Shown: positions 12,058 through 22,945 of the stretch, piece after piece | How positions within the stretch are numbered: position 1 is the stretch's first letter | Layout of the letters: each line of letters opens with the position of its first letter | Assembly (NCBI GenBank): GCA_029168955.1 | Contig: JAPDOI010000135.1 | Location: 1,058,501 to 1,122,500, forward strand | Direction of reading: 5' to 3' | DNA: 64,000 bases | From: Aplectana chamaeleonis | Taxonomy: Eukaryota; Nematoda; Chromadorea; Rhabditida; Cosmocercidae | Position numbers and translations under genes: made by a program | Notes under the pieces: generated by a model | What the model was told of the DNA's origin: nothing | Seen by the model: only the letters and a program-made list of their open reading frames with translations | The model's database searches: none

Positions 12058-12357
12058 GTCAGTGATAGAGACTAAATCTTGTTTTCTTTCTACTGTCAGT
12101 GTTCATGATCATGGCAAAGTGGTGAAATTTCTAACGCATAGCGCCGTTGAGTTTTCCTTACGACACATCTGATTCGAGAATGTTGGGAAAGAGACGATGA
12201 GGGCACTCGTGCAAGTGTGCCTGTCACAGGTTAATGCCTTGGAACTCGGTCCTGCAGTGGTAAACTTCCTGGTTTAAAAAACCTGTCGTTGGTGTCATTC
12301 AGTCAGCATGGCCTTAACCGACAGTGCATTTGAAATATATTGAGTTGAGGTTCATTT

Positions 12358-13013
12358 AAGGTCTGTCCGAATGTAATTCCGCCCGCTCGGTCTGCGGGCG
12401 TGTTGATCGGCGGTGGCGAAGGTATTCTCGGACCTATGTATTGATTAGCAGAAATATCAGACGAATACTGAACAACATCGTAGTCATCTGTATCTCAGTC
12501 GTGTGCAGGCTCATCCAAAAAATGCCTTTGTGACTGCCGCTCGACAAGCACGCCAATCCTGTTAAGGGGTCTGCAGAGTTCAAGTCGCGGCGTTGCTCGC
12601 TGCGGCAGAGAAATGACGAAGAATAGGGGACGCCACGCAGCTGGCGAGGGCGGTGATGTGTCGCGCGGCAACAGCGACGTGGTGACTTCGCAGAGTATTT
12701 TCGCAGCCGCGACAAAAGCGACTCTCGTTGCGACGCCGCCAGCGAGCGATGGCGGGAAATGATTTGAACCATTTTCACCGCCGGCGACAGCAACGCAGGG
12801 TCGTCGCCGCATCAAACACTCTGCGTAGCCCCCTCGTCGCCCTTCACGCCGCGTCGGTCACTCCCGTCGCCGAATGTAATCGATATTGCATCACTCAGCA
12901 CTTTTCGTCGCTGCGAGCAACGCCGCGACTTCAACTCTGCAGACCCCTTTAGCGATCGTGTTAGCGACATGCACTCCGATTGTGTTAGCGGGCAGTCTCA
13001 TTCGGACAGACTT
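12358..13013. mobile_element. GTCTGTCCGAATG-family element
   Basis: The left end AAGGTCTGTCCGAATGTA is inverted at the right end (CTCATTCGGACAGACTTTA). Inside, 12,565-12,955 is itself an inverted repeat (GGGGTCTGCAGAGTTCAAGT / ACTTCAACTCTGCAGACCCC). Part of the inner sequence also occurs at 61,620-61,850. Confidence 0.65.
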
Positions 13014-13789
13014 TATGTTTATGGTAAGCATGTTGTCAAGTCCGTCTCCACAGGTAGTATGATTGCCGCCTAACGCGTGACGCTGTGATTGGGCGTGAAA
13101 TCAAGTAATCCGTAGTCATTACTCCTAGCCGCGTCACAGTTCCCGCTTTGCTGCGTCGCGGCTTGCTAATGCAATGACACGGACCATACAATGCGTCACA
13201 GACACGGCGTTGGAATGCTAACAATGTATTCGTATCGATCTACGCTCTCATTCCTAAAAATGTACTTGGCAATGTCGTAATCTATACATGGTAAGTGATT
13301 GAATCGGAATTTTTCTCTAATTTTTTGAATTTTTCCGCTTTATGTTTTCTGTTTTTGAATGTTCAGGCATTGCTGGCGATTTTTTTCTGTCTTCTGTTGA
13401 TCATGCTCTTCTATTCCTTATTTCCTAAATTTCCTTTGTCCTTCTTACGCAGCACATAAGATGCCAGAGGCAGTGTATGCAACAGATATGCAACTTTTAG
13501 TCCTCGAATCTCACATCAATTACGTACCAGCGATGAGAGCACTAGGTAGAACACAGAATTCCTCTTCTTGGAACCCATTCCGCTGGGGAGTACGTCTAAC
13601 AACCTTGCTTCCATGTCGCTACGGCCCCTTTTGCGCTTTATACTCGACTTTCAAATTCTACAATTCTACGAATTTAAAAGAATTTATTTCACATTTGTGG
13701 ATCTCCTTTTTCCGGATGTTTAAGACCCATCCTATGGGCGCTTGGACAAGCAAGTAAATAAACTTTGATAATATGCGTTTCAGACGTCT
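13014..13789. other. No gene or repeat recognised
   Basis: Intronic sequence with short open frames only. Confidence 0.35.
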
Positions 13790-14135
13790 GACGATGTGTT
13801 CACGATACAGAGGGTCTCTAATTTTTTCCACCGCAAATGCAATGAACCGAGGTCCATTGCAACAATAATGGCAAAGAAATGGCTGAAAAGAGCTATGGAT
13901 AGCCCTATACTGCCCTCAAATTTCGTTGTGCTATGCCCGCCCCGCCCACTTCCTCAACGGCCAACAAGAAAGAGGGCGGGTAGGGCACAGCGCATTCAGG
14001 TTTGATGGCCGCATATAGATATGAGTGGCCCGTTTTTAGCCGTTCTTTCGCCATTATTGTTGCAATGAACACCGGCGCATTCGATCCGGTAAAAATTCGA
14101 AAACCGTTTTCATAATGAACACTGCCTTCAATTAT
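13790..14135. mobile_element. Degenerate TTAA-family MITE with inner palindrome
   Basis: The left end near 13,790 carries TGTTCACGATACAG and the right end reads ATAATGAACACTGCCT. An inner inverted pair, CATTGCAACAATAATGGC, lies at 13,856 and about 14,050. The termini are worn. Confidence 0.5.
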
Positions 14136-14263
14136 CTTTTCAGTACAGGAGCTTATTCTTGAACTTGCTTATGATCACAAATAGTTGAGCAGAATTCGAG
14201 CAACTTTTGCTCCTTGATTAAGCTATGATAGTAGCTATGAGAGCGTGGAGGGAATAAATGATA

Positions 14264-14447
14264 AAAGTGTGTCTGAATGAGACTGTTCGCTCACTCGGTC
14301 GGCGTGCGTATCTGAGTGGAATATTACTCAAAATTTGCCGCATACTCCTGCCAGCTGATTTGCAGATGCGAGAAATGCTTCTGCCACGGTCGCTCAACTT
14401 GCACGCCGACCGCTGGGCATACATTCTATTTTGCGCAGACCTCAACT
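14264..14447. mobile_element. GTCTGTCCGAATG-family element, short copy
   Basis: The left end GTGTGTCTGAATGAGACTG and inner GGTCGGCGTGCG pair with the inverted CGCACGCCGACC-like segment near 14,400-14,445. The element is about 180 bp. Confidence 0.5.
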
Positions 14448-14603
14448 CTAGAGTTATACTCACAAAATTTCAAACAATTTACCATTGACTGTTGCTCACG
14501 TTATCTGGAGTCTCTGTGTAACAGCTTGAAATACACACATCTTTGTAGTGGAAGGATATCATGTTTCTTGTTTCTTGTCTTTCATGTTTCTGTTCATCAT
14601 TCA

Positions 14604-14672
14604 TGATTGATAAATAAATGAACGAATGAAAAAATGAATGAATGAAAAAATGAATGAATGAATGAATACATA
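14604..14672. repeat. (AATG)n microsatellite
   Basis: Repeated AATG/AAATG units with minor interruptions. Confidence 0.85.
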
Positions 14673-14712
14673 GTGAATTGTAGGCTTCACTCAGAGACTT
14701 CCCGATGAATTA

Positions 14713-14830
14713 GGCCGAGATCATAATTCCCGCGACACGCGACAGCACATATCAGGCATATCGATTTTCGGTCGACATTGATGGTAACCATGGCGTCGCG
14801 TCGCACGTCGCTGGCAGTATAATCCCGGCC
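14713..14830. mobile_element. PIF/Harbinger-like MITE, TTA duplication
   Basis: This 118-bp element has ends GGCCGAGATCATAATTCC and, inverted, GGCCGGGATTATACTGCC. It is flanked by TTA on both sides (14,710-14,712 and 14,831-14,833). Three-base TWA duplications are the hallmark of the PIF/Harbinger superfamily. No transposase is present. Confidence 0.7.
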
Positions 14831-14924
14831 TTACAGTGGACCTATGCACTCGCATTCAGTCCGCAACGTGCGCGCTGATCGCGCAAGCGTGTTGCGGTGC
14901 GGTTTCGCGGATCCGTTTACATTG

Positions 14925-15078
14925 GGACAGGGGCTGTCTGCACACCAAGGGAGGAGTTGTTCGGTTTTTGCAGTGTGAAGCGTCACGCGCCTCAAAGCGA
15001 GCGAAGTGGTCCCGAGTGGAATTAGAGCCGCCCAATTTGGGACAACTCCTCCCTCGGTGTGTAGAGAGCCCATGTTCC
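14925..15078. mobile_element. 154-bp MITE with 10-bp target duplication
   Basis: GTTTACATTG flanks both sides (14,915-14,924 and 15,079-15,088). The termini are GGACAGGGGCTGTCTGCAC and, inverted, GGAACATGGGCTCTCTACAC. The inverted homologous arm of the host element (near 15,575-15,590) carries the uninterrupted site, which confirms insertion. A 9-10-bp duplication suggests a Mutator-type element. Confidence 0.8.
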
Positions 15079-15653
15079 GTTTACATTGCACGCGAGAAGA
15101 TGCTGGCAATTCGCCAACCGGCGCTGCCCCAACCCTGATCGATACGCAGACACCCCCTTCGCTGCCGCGGTCGTACCCAGCACCACAGATCAGCTGATTA
15201 GGTGGATTTTTTAAATTAATTTTTTTGTTTTCCGTTAATTTATTTTTTTGTTGATCTTTTTGATGTTTTCATGCGTTCCAGGATTAGGTACATCATTTTT
15301 TTTTGTTTCAGGAACCTTCTGCCTAAATCTTCGGGCAATCGTCGCATTTCGCAGCTTCGCCGGCTATTACTCAAACAAAAAATTAGTTTTTCTAGTCCTA
15401 GCACGCATGACAACATTAAAAAAACATCAACAAAACCACTATGCTAACGGAAAATAAGGAATAAATTCAAAAAACCCACCTAATCAGCTGATAGGTGGCA
15501 GCGAAGGGCGGTGTACGCGTATCGATCAGGGGCGGGCAGCGTCGGTTGGCGATTTGCCAGCCTCTCCTCGCCGGCAATGTAAACAGATCCGCACCGCAAC
15601 ATGCTCGCGCAATCAGCGTGCACGTTGCGGACTGAACGCGACTGCGTATGTGG

Positions 15654-15880
15654 TATACATTGGATCCGATTCGGATAATTCCGGATATCCGTCCAAACGA
15701 TTCAAATTTTTGTATCCGAATCACCGAAAAAACGCGAAATCCGAATCGAACCGAAATCCGAATCACCGAAAAAAGGCCAAATCCGAATCGAACCGAAATT
15801 CGAAACTTCGAAAAAAGGCCAAATTCGGATCAGCCCGAAATCCGATCATCCGATAATTTTCTCCTCGGATCCAATGTATA
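15654..15880. mobile_element. hAT-like MITE of CCGAATC simple repeats, 8-bp duplication
   Basis: Exact GTATGTGG flanks lie at 15,646-15,653 and 15,881-15,888. The ends TATACATTGGATCCGA are inverted. The body is degenerate CCGAATC/GAAATCCGAATC repeats. A related element is at 50,889-51,223. Confidence 0.8.
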
Positions 15881-15899
15881 GTATGTGGCCTGCACTGTA

Positions 15900-16054
15900 C
15901 CCTCTATGAAACGTCGTGATGCACATCAATCGAGGCGCGAGCGGCGCGCGCGACGCCTGGGCCTCCGTCTGCCCTATGCGCTCTCACTGTCTCTAACCTC
16001 CGCTCCGCACCAGCACGTGTAGAAACCATGTGAATTTCGCCGTTTTTTAGCCTG
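15900..16054. mobile_element. TA-flanked MITE, copy 1
   Basis: The element starts CCCTCTATGAAACGTCG and ends CGTTTTTTAGCCTG between TA dinucleotides. Its left TA is shared with the Tc1-like element. It is homologous to 61,196-61,351, where the inverted ends are clearer. Confidence 0.7.
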
Positions 16055-16056
16055 TA

Positions 16057-16747
16057 CATGTGATTCCAGCGCACGTTTCCTCGGAGTTTCACGAAACTTA
16101 CTATCCTCACCTATCGAGAAACTTGTTTTCCGCGCTATTTTAAGTTGCAAATGAAATATGGTTCTTTATAGATATAACATAAAATATGTAGTGGTCAAAG
16201 CAAGTAACTTGTCGAATTCAAACAAGGTACAAATTGTAAGAATGCAATGCCGTTGTGCTAGGATTAATGAGCTCAACTAGCACGTTTGGATCTCTCGGTG
16301 ATTAAATTTAGTTTACATAAGTTTTGCTTGCACTGCAGCTAAGAAGTTGATATGCCATCTTTAAAGGCTGCAACTCGGCTTTCTTCCTCTTTTCCGTTTT
16401 CCCCTGACTCTATCGATCAAAGTGAGTTGCACTTCCTAAAAAAAACTCGTCCGTTTTGGGAGATAGAATTGATGTGGACAGGAATATTTTCACAGCAATT
16501 TCACGTCGCAACAATCTTCTAAGAGACTTCTAGTGCATGGGGCAGGGCAAGTTGAGCACTCTACCGAGAACGATTTTAGCTGCGCAATTTAATTTTCAAA
16601 ATGGCTTCTAATTTCTCTGCCGGTGTGAAAGAAATTGTCGAGCTGATCATCTCTGATACCGCTGGAAATCCGAGTGTACTACAAACCCCTCCGTCCACCT
16701 GGTAAAGCTCACCGGCGTTAATGAAATAGGCTATTGGGGAGAACGTT
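16057..16747. other. No gene or repeat recognised
   Basis: Intronic AT-rich sequence. Confidence 0.35.
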
Positions 16748-16751
16748 TTAA

Positions 16752-17227
16752 AGGCGCAGTTCAGCCTTAGAATAGTTTTTCTGTTTCTCTGCCTATCTTG
16801 AAAACGGTCCCACGCTGATTCTAACCATGTCTCTGGAATCGTACAAGACCCCCTTGGAACGGAGTTATGGTCCCTCAAAAAGTGAGCTACGAAAGCATGG
16901 TGGACGAGTTGTCCGAGGCCTGTAACTTCCATCATTTGCAACCTAAGTATGCGAGCTGACCTGAAAAAGTAGAAAAGTTGAGTATGAAGGGAAGAACGGG
17001 GCTATCGATCGGAAACCATAGCTCCTTTCGCCACTATTGAGCTCGGAAAATCGTAAAAGGCGCGTACCAAAGTAGCTTCCTGATGTTTGCTCCCCAGGGT
17101 GGCTTCCTCCTATATCTCGCTTATCCGGAGGATTTGGAAGCTCGCACTTGGAAGATGCTATATACAGTGGTTCTACTTCACATTCATGTGGAAATCTCAG
17201 ATTTCCACATAAGCTTGGACTGTGCCT
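16752..17227. mobile_element. TTAA-family MITE, AGTCC subtype
   Basis: It is flanked by TTAA (16,748-16,751) and TCAA (17,228-17,231). The ends are AGGCGCAGTTCAGCC and, inverted, AGGCACAGTCCAAGC. The body holds the shared segments cctatcttgaaaacggtccc and ggacgagttgtccgagg found in the other copies. Confidence 0.8.
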
Positions 17228-17235
17228 TCAAGAAG

Positions 17236-17401
17236 GGGTGGTCGTCTTGTGGCGCCAAACAATGAGGAGAGTGGGCGGATCGGAGGGAGGGGCTAGGAAG
17301 TGCTATTGGTCGGCGCCACTTGGGTAACCAATAGCGCTGCGTAGCCCTTCCCTCTGATAAGCCTAATCTTATCACTGCTTGGCGCCACAACACAACCACC
17401 C
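17236..17401. mobile_element. Fold-back MITE with 9-bp duplication
   Basis: TTCAAGAAG flanks both sides (17,227-17,235 and 17,402-17,410). Arms of about 80 bp pair: GGGTGGTCGTCTTGTGGCGC versus GGGTGGTTGTGTTGTGGCGC. It is inserted exactly at the right end of the preceding TTAA-family MITE. A 9-bp duplication is typical of Mutator-like elements. Confidence 0.75.
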
Positions 17402-17410
17402 TTCAAGAAG

Positions 17411-18176
17411 GCTTGTTTTCTTGCTTCGTTTTGCGACATCTCGATGCGGCACCACACATTTCGAGTGCTGTTGAATAGGGTCTCCAACAGTATAGTGCAT
17501 GCTTTTCACAAAAAGAGCTCCGTGGTGTCATAACCGTCCGGATAACTCAGGTTCGAAAATGCAAAAGTTCAAAATTCCGCATGAAAAAAAATTATAAAGT
17601 CGCTGAGAACGACAGCCTCTCTAGTCTCATTATATGTCAAGTTCGCTGTTGAGATATTTGAGATAGTTATCTGTGGTAATCTCCAATTTTTTTACGCTTC
17701 CTTTTGCGCACTCGATTGATTGTGTAAGTCCTTCACGCCTTGTTTGGCAATGAGTCATGTGTATGCTCAAAAGATAATGCTCTTGATACTGATGCTGAAT
17801 ATGTCCTTGTGAGCTCGAATGGACCACTTTTAGTCATCGCAATTTCTTTGAAAAAATCGTGATTTCGCTAATTTCGCGGTTTTTTAAGTAAACTAATGCA
17901 TGTATTGTATGTAGAATTTTTATGCTGAAAACGAGAAACACTTCTTGTGCTGTTGTGGCGAATTCGGGTGTTTTTTGTAGCAGTTGGAACACGGAAAGTG
18001 CACCCTCTTAGAATCGCAAATGACGTCGACCTCGTTCATAAGTGTCACTTTTTTCCCGCGAATTTTCTCACAGCAGTGCATTTTGTTGACAACCTTCCAG
18101 GTGGAAAGTGTTTTACATATGGCTAACTTTCGAATTAGATTTTCAAGGTAAGAGTTGTCTTGTCCAAGATCAATTA
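17411..18176. other. No gene or repeat recognised
   Basis: Intronic sequence with short open frames only. Confidence 0.35.
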
Positions 18177-18411
18177 AAATCTGTCCGAATCGGATTGTCC
18201 GCCCACGTGGTCGGCGTGCCTGTCGAGCGGTTGTCATGAGGGTATTTTTTGAACGAGTCTTCTCACGACTCCGAACAGCTGACTGGAATATTATTCACCA
18301 ATCGTCTAATATTCTTGCTGATCGATTTCCGCGTACAAAAATGCCATCGCGATCGTCACACGACACGCACGCCGGCCGCATTGGCGGACAGTCTCATCCG
18401 GACAGTTTTTA
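18177..18411. mobile_element. GTCTGTCCGAATG-family element
   Basis: The ends AATCTGTCCGAATCGG and AGTCTCATCCGGACAGTT are inverted, with inner GGTCGGCGTGCC and GGCACGC-type arms. It is about 235 bp. Confidence 0.6.
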
Positions 18412-18858
18412 TGAGGCTTCCCTTGGCCCTCTCTTGAGTTTTGGCGCTCTTTTTTGAGCAACTCGCTTCAGACTTGATGGTTTTGAAATTTGAATTAGAT
18501 ATAAACTTCTGGTGGGGAGATCTGTCCTATGGTATAATGATTGCTAAGGTTTTACTTCGAACCAAAACGGTTTAGATTTGATTTACGAATCGATATACAG
18601 TACTTATAGCGCTGTGTAGCTTCATATGTACTGTAATTGCATAATGTGTGGCAAACCGGAAAATTCCTCGCAACTTTTTTCTTTGAGTATAAACCCTAGC
18701 AATTTATACTCTCCTGAATAGCCCGTCTTATCAGGATCCTAAATAATTTTTTTTAGATAAAACCTTGACTTCAAAGAGAATTATAAGAAAAGGACGGTGA
18801 AAAACGCTAGTAAGCTCCACTGCATTCTTTCTGACCAAAAACCTACAAGCGGCATTGT
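18412..18858. other. No gene or repeat recognised
   Basis: Intronic AT-rich sequence. Confidence 0.35.
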
Positions 18859-19094
18859 AAAGTCTATCAGAATGAGACTGTTCACCCTCGCTGTCGGCGT
18901 GCGTATCGCGCGATCGTTGCAAAGGCATATTTCGGAGAAGGCTCCGTTCGGCTGCAGGCAGCTGACTGATATATTACACACTAATTGTCTAATACCTCTG
19001 CCAACCGGTTTACAGGTCCGAAAAATGCCTATGCGCGTTTGCTCAACACGCACGCCAACCGCGTGGGTCGACGCTCTCATTATGACAGAATCTA
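18859..19094. mobile_element. GTCTGTCCGAATG-family element
   Basis: The left end AGTCTATCAGAATGAGACTG is inverted at CTCTCATTATGACAGAAT. The inner arms GTCGGCGTGCG and CGCACGCCAAC pair. It is about 235 bp, like the copy at 18,177. Confidence 0.6.
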
Positions 19095-19740
19095 TGCAGC
19101 AGCTGCATCGAGAGAAGTGCGAAAAAGGCCTAGAAACGTCAGCAGACATGGAGAGGAAGGATGGTTGGGCACTATTATTATCATAGATTGTTTTTCAAAC
19201 CTCAGTCTTGGGGAAAAATAGCCTCGCTAACTTTACTTCACACTTTCTTCAAACTCCCTCTAATCGATTCTGTTATCTCATGTTGCAGATGCATGCATTA
19301 TTGAGTGGACAATGGTCGGATAATTGCCGCTGGCTTCAGTTACGAAAAAGAAATCTGGCCGGCTCGGGGTCAGAAATGTGGAAACATTTCAAGGCGACGA
19401 CTTGAATAATAGATTTTTCGAAAATTTAGTCTAGTCATACAGATAATTTGAGCCTTGTATCTTTGTAAATTTATATTCCGTTCACAGGAGTCGACCCAGA
19501 ATGGAACCAAAATGAGTCGTTTTACAAAGGAAATTGCGCGTAGTTACATTTTGGGGAACCTGAAGACTAGCTAATGAGAAGAGCTCCGTTCATTGAACAT
19601 GAAGGGCGGTCTTGTTTTTTCCCGGCATCGACAATAGAACTGAAATACCGAATGTTAAACACTTCCAAAGAGGTGCATGTATATTTTTGTCTTTTGCACA
19701 CACAATTATTCGCGTAAATGACTCGCACTAAAGGAGCGTC
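19095..19740. other. No gene or repeat recognised
   Basis: Intronic sequence, nothing supported. Confidence 0.35.
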
Positions 19741-19744
19741 TTAA

Positions 19745-20230
19745 AGGCAGTGTTCACGTTAAAAAATGTGTTTCATTTTCCACTAGGAATGGGTAGTGGA
19801 GGGGCACACTGTAACGTTGACGTTGAAAGAACGCATGAAAACGAGCCAGGAAACGTTCCAAAAGAGCCCGAAGTTGCCACTTCGAGCGCAAGGAAAACCC
19901 AAAAAGCGCAACACACGCCCACCGACGTGAAAAAATGAATGCTCGAGATCGTGAGATGAGCGATGATTCTCAATCATGAGCTCCGTTCTTCCCTTCATTC
20001 CCAACTTCTCTCTTTACTCAGGTCAGCTCGCATAGATTGGCTGCAAAATACGGAAGGTACAAGCCTCGGACAACTCGTCCATCATGTTTCCTTACCTCAA
20101 TCTTTGAGGGACCATAACTCCGTTCCCAGAAGGTCTTGTACGATTTCAGACACATCATTAGAATCAGCATGGGGCCGTTCTCAAGATAGGCGGAAAAACA
20201 GAGGAACGATTTTCATCGTGAACACTGCCT
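19745..20230. mobile_element. TTAA-family MITE, chimeric subtype
   Basis: This 486-bp element lies between TTAA at 19,741-19,744 and 20,231-20,234. The ends are AGGCAGTGTTCACG and, inverted, AGGCAGTGTTCACGATG. The right half matches the interior of the AGTCC subtype; the left half matches the GTTCACG subtype. It is an inverted homologue of 44,710-45,195, which has the same length. Confidence 0.85.
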
Positions 20231-20351
20231 TTAAAATCTTCAATGCCCAGACTAGGCACCACAATATCTCTGAAGTGAAAACGGAAGTATGTACGCCCCG
20301 AGAAAAATCGTCTGAAGTTGAACCCTTGAAGGGGATACGCCAGAACTAAAA

Positions 20352-20623
20352 TTCATGAACGGCCAACTATGGGCTACAGCTAGGTTTGCTGCCATATTTG
20401 GACGGAAACCCAAGTGTAGGCTATGGTTCGGGTGATGGTCGTAGTGTTTTGCAGCCGCAAAAGAGGCGGGAGAAACTCCGTGTTCCGTCCAATTACAAGC
20501 GTAGCTCCTCCCCCGTCCGTCCAATCGTGCGCGCCGTTGATCCCCCGTTTCCCCACTTCTCTTGAGGCTGAAATACATTACGACAATCACCCCAAATGTA
20601 GCCCATGGTTTGCGTTTATGAAT
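20352..20623. repeat. Inverted-repeat segment
   Basis: CATGAACGGCCAACTATGGG at the left and, inverted, CATAAACGCAAACCATGGGC at the right flank a GC-rich centre. This is possibly a worn MITE; no target duplication was found. Confidence 0.4.
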
Positions 20624-20849
20624 CCCATACAATATAAAAAAACAAAAACGAAAAAAAAATAAAAATAATAAAATACGCGACCGCACCACCGCTTTTTTCC
20701 GTTGCCGTGTACTGGACTATGAAGAATATATTTCGGAAGAATTTTCGGAAAAACAGTGAACCGGGCACCGTTTGCTCCTCAGACAATGGGGTGGACCGAC
20801 GGCGGACAAGTTGCGTACCGACAGCGGGATGGGCGACGTTTGGAACGCA

Positions 20850-21255
20850 CGCGGTCGGCACGTAAATTAGCGCGGTCGATACGCACTGCCACGCAGTCAG
20901 TACGGAATGCCACGCGGTCGGTACGTTTTGTCGCGCGGCCGGTACGCACTGCCACGCTATCAGTACGCATTGCCACGCGGTCGGTAGGCACTTCCACGCG
21001 GTCGGTACGCACTGTCACGTGGTCGGTACGCATTGTCGCGAGGTCGGTACGCACCGCCACGCGATCAGTACACACTGCCACGCAGTCGGTAGGCTTCGCC
21101 ACGCGGTCGGTACGCACTGTCACGTGGTCGGTACGCACTTTCACGTGGTCGGTACGTCTCGCCACGCCGTCAGTACGCATTTTCACGGGGTCGGTACGCA
21201 TCGCCACGCGGTTGGTACAAATTTCGCGTGTAGGATTGGCCGCGGTTAGTACGCA
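20850..21255. repeat. 21-bp minisatellite, about 17-19 units
   Basis: The unit is near GCCACGCGGTCGGTACGCACT. Because 21 is divisible by three, long frames stay open on both strands and read as 7-residue repeats such as SVRTATR and DRVAVRT. I read these as by-products, not genes. Confidence 0.85.
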
Positions 21256-21260
21256 CTCAC

Positions 21261-22460
21261 GCGTGATAGGCCCGATTTTCCATCACGCTGTTACTAAGAA
21301 TTTTTTTTGAAGACTTGACCGCTATTACTACGTATCTGGTCCCAAAAAAAATTGAAAATAAGCAACAGTTGGGTGTGGGATGGTGCTCGGGGTAACGCAC
21401 AAACAACTTGAAACAGCCCAACCTGGCTGGCCTTCCAACTGCAAATGACGAGCTTTTCTTAATCAACAACATCTAAAGTCTGGTTCGCTCAGATGAGTCC
21501 GCGCGGAGCAAGCAGAGGAGCGGTTGGTCATGACAAAATAAGGATATCTTGGCATGATAAACCTGATACTCCCTACTTCGACCGGCTCAAAATTAGGGAG
21601 CTAGGCCCCTGTCAGGGTTGGAGGAAAAAATCGCCGTAACCTGCCGTGGCCAACCCGGTGGAAACGTATGAAGACCATGGACGATGGAGGTTGCAAAAAA
21701 AGACCCGGTGCGGCCAGCTGGGGCTGGCGCGGTCAATATGTATGAATTGTGTGGAACGATGTTATGGATATCATTCATTCCTTATATTTTATCATAGGGA
21801 CATCGGTCGGGTCAGCCGCCCCGGGTGTTTTTTCACCCCCACCTCATTCATGTCCTCCACGATTGTCGACCGGCTGGCGACGCCTATTGGCCAGTTATGA
21901 CCGAGGCCTTGCCAAACCTACCGCGTCTTGCTCAAAATCGCCCCATCCGCGATCTAGCTGGAGAGGTTTGGTTCTGTTAATTTGATGTTTATGAAAGATG
22001 ACTATATTTAGCGATGGGAGGCCAGCCGCGTTCAATCGTTTTCCTTGCTTACACGTTTTTTTTCTCGTGAATTTCACTTATTTTTACTCCATTGGTGGCC
22101 AGATATACACCTTTACGATGAAATCTCAGGTAACTTTTTTTATCACGAATGCTTCTTTTAAACATTAATGCTCGTCATTCTGATGGGAGCAATGCATACC
22201 TGCTGCGTGCGCGTGCTTACCAACCGCTGTCACTTTTTAAACGAAAGTTTCGTATTAAGAGACATTTCACTACAGTTCCTCTCGCATTTTAAAATCTTCC
22301 ATTTCTGATCTTGCATTTCCTTCCTTTGCCTTCTTCCTTATCCTTCTATAAGAAACTCAAGGTGTTCGTGTTGTGAGATTAGTATCCGTGTGTTTTATTT
22401 AATGAATCCTTGTGGGATCGAATGTCCTCGTTGATAGTGTCAGCTGTTAAAATTGATTGT
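21261..22460. other. No gene seen; one dispersed repeat fragment
   Basis: 21,481-21,600 resembles 53,555-53,740 and 10,280-10,385. The rest shows nothing recognisable. Confidence 0.35.
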
Positions 22461-22747
22461 AAAGTGTGCCCGAATGAGAATGGCGGCCCACGCGGCCGGC
22501 GTGCTTGGCAGGCGGCCGTCGCATGTGCCGTCCTCGGACGAGTTTTGGATTTCAACGACGGCCGTCCTCTCCCAACGTCTGCATAGCTGATTGATCGGCG
22601 CAGTACTTGCTGCCAGCCGGTGCCGGCCCCGTTCGTAGTCGACGGCGGTGGGGACTTTCGCAAGCTCGTCCGAGAGCGGCGAACGCGCCGGCTGCCTGCC
22701 AAGCACGCTGGCCACGTGCTCCGCCATTCTCATTCGGACGCACCTTA
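22461..22747. mobile_element. GTCTGTCCGAATG-family element
   Basis: The left end AAAGTGTGCCCGAATGAGAA and the right end, inverted, AAGGTGCGTCCGAATGAGAA pair for about 60 bp (GGCGTGCTTGGCAGGC on both arms). Confidence 0.7.
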
Positions 22748-22943
22748 CTGTCGTTATCGTGCTGAAATTCTGCTCTGCGATTGCGGCGGGTCGCTGTTTC
22801 AGCGCGCAGCACAATTATAATCGTGCTTGGAGAAGGGGTAGTTGTGTCGGGACCCGTTAGGCTAGCACAATTATCGTCGTGCTGCGTGCTGCAAGCGCGT
22901 CTGTCCGCAACTGCGGCTGGGAATTCCACCCCGATAACGACAG
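22748..22943. mobile_element. TA-flanked fold-back
   Basis: TA lies at 22,746-22,747 and 22,944-22,945. The arms CTGTCGTTATCGTGCTG and, inverted, CTGTCGTTATCGGGGTG continue with paired GCACAATTAT-type segments. It directly abuts the preceding element. Confidence 0.65.
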
Positions 22944-22945
22944 TA

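Larger units (their letters stand above)
14834..15897. mobile_element. Tc1/mariner-like non-autonomous element with two nested insertions
   Basis: TA flanks (14,832-14,833 and 15,898-15,899) border ends CAGTGGACC... and, inverted, CAGTGCAGGCC... . TA plus CAGTG is typical of Tc1/mariner. The arms continue as long inverted repeats (TCAGTCCGCAACGTGC on both). The right arm pairs fully only if the 227-bp insertion at 15,654-15,880 is removed. The left arm carries a separate 154-bp insertion at 14,925-15,078. Confidence 0.75.

Noticed and set aside
20756..21310. Long open frames of 7-residue repeats on both strands
   Set aside because: They follow from a 21-bp minisatellite; the period is divisible by three, so no stop arises. 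No start context, signal or family supports a protein.
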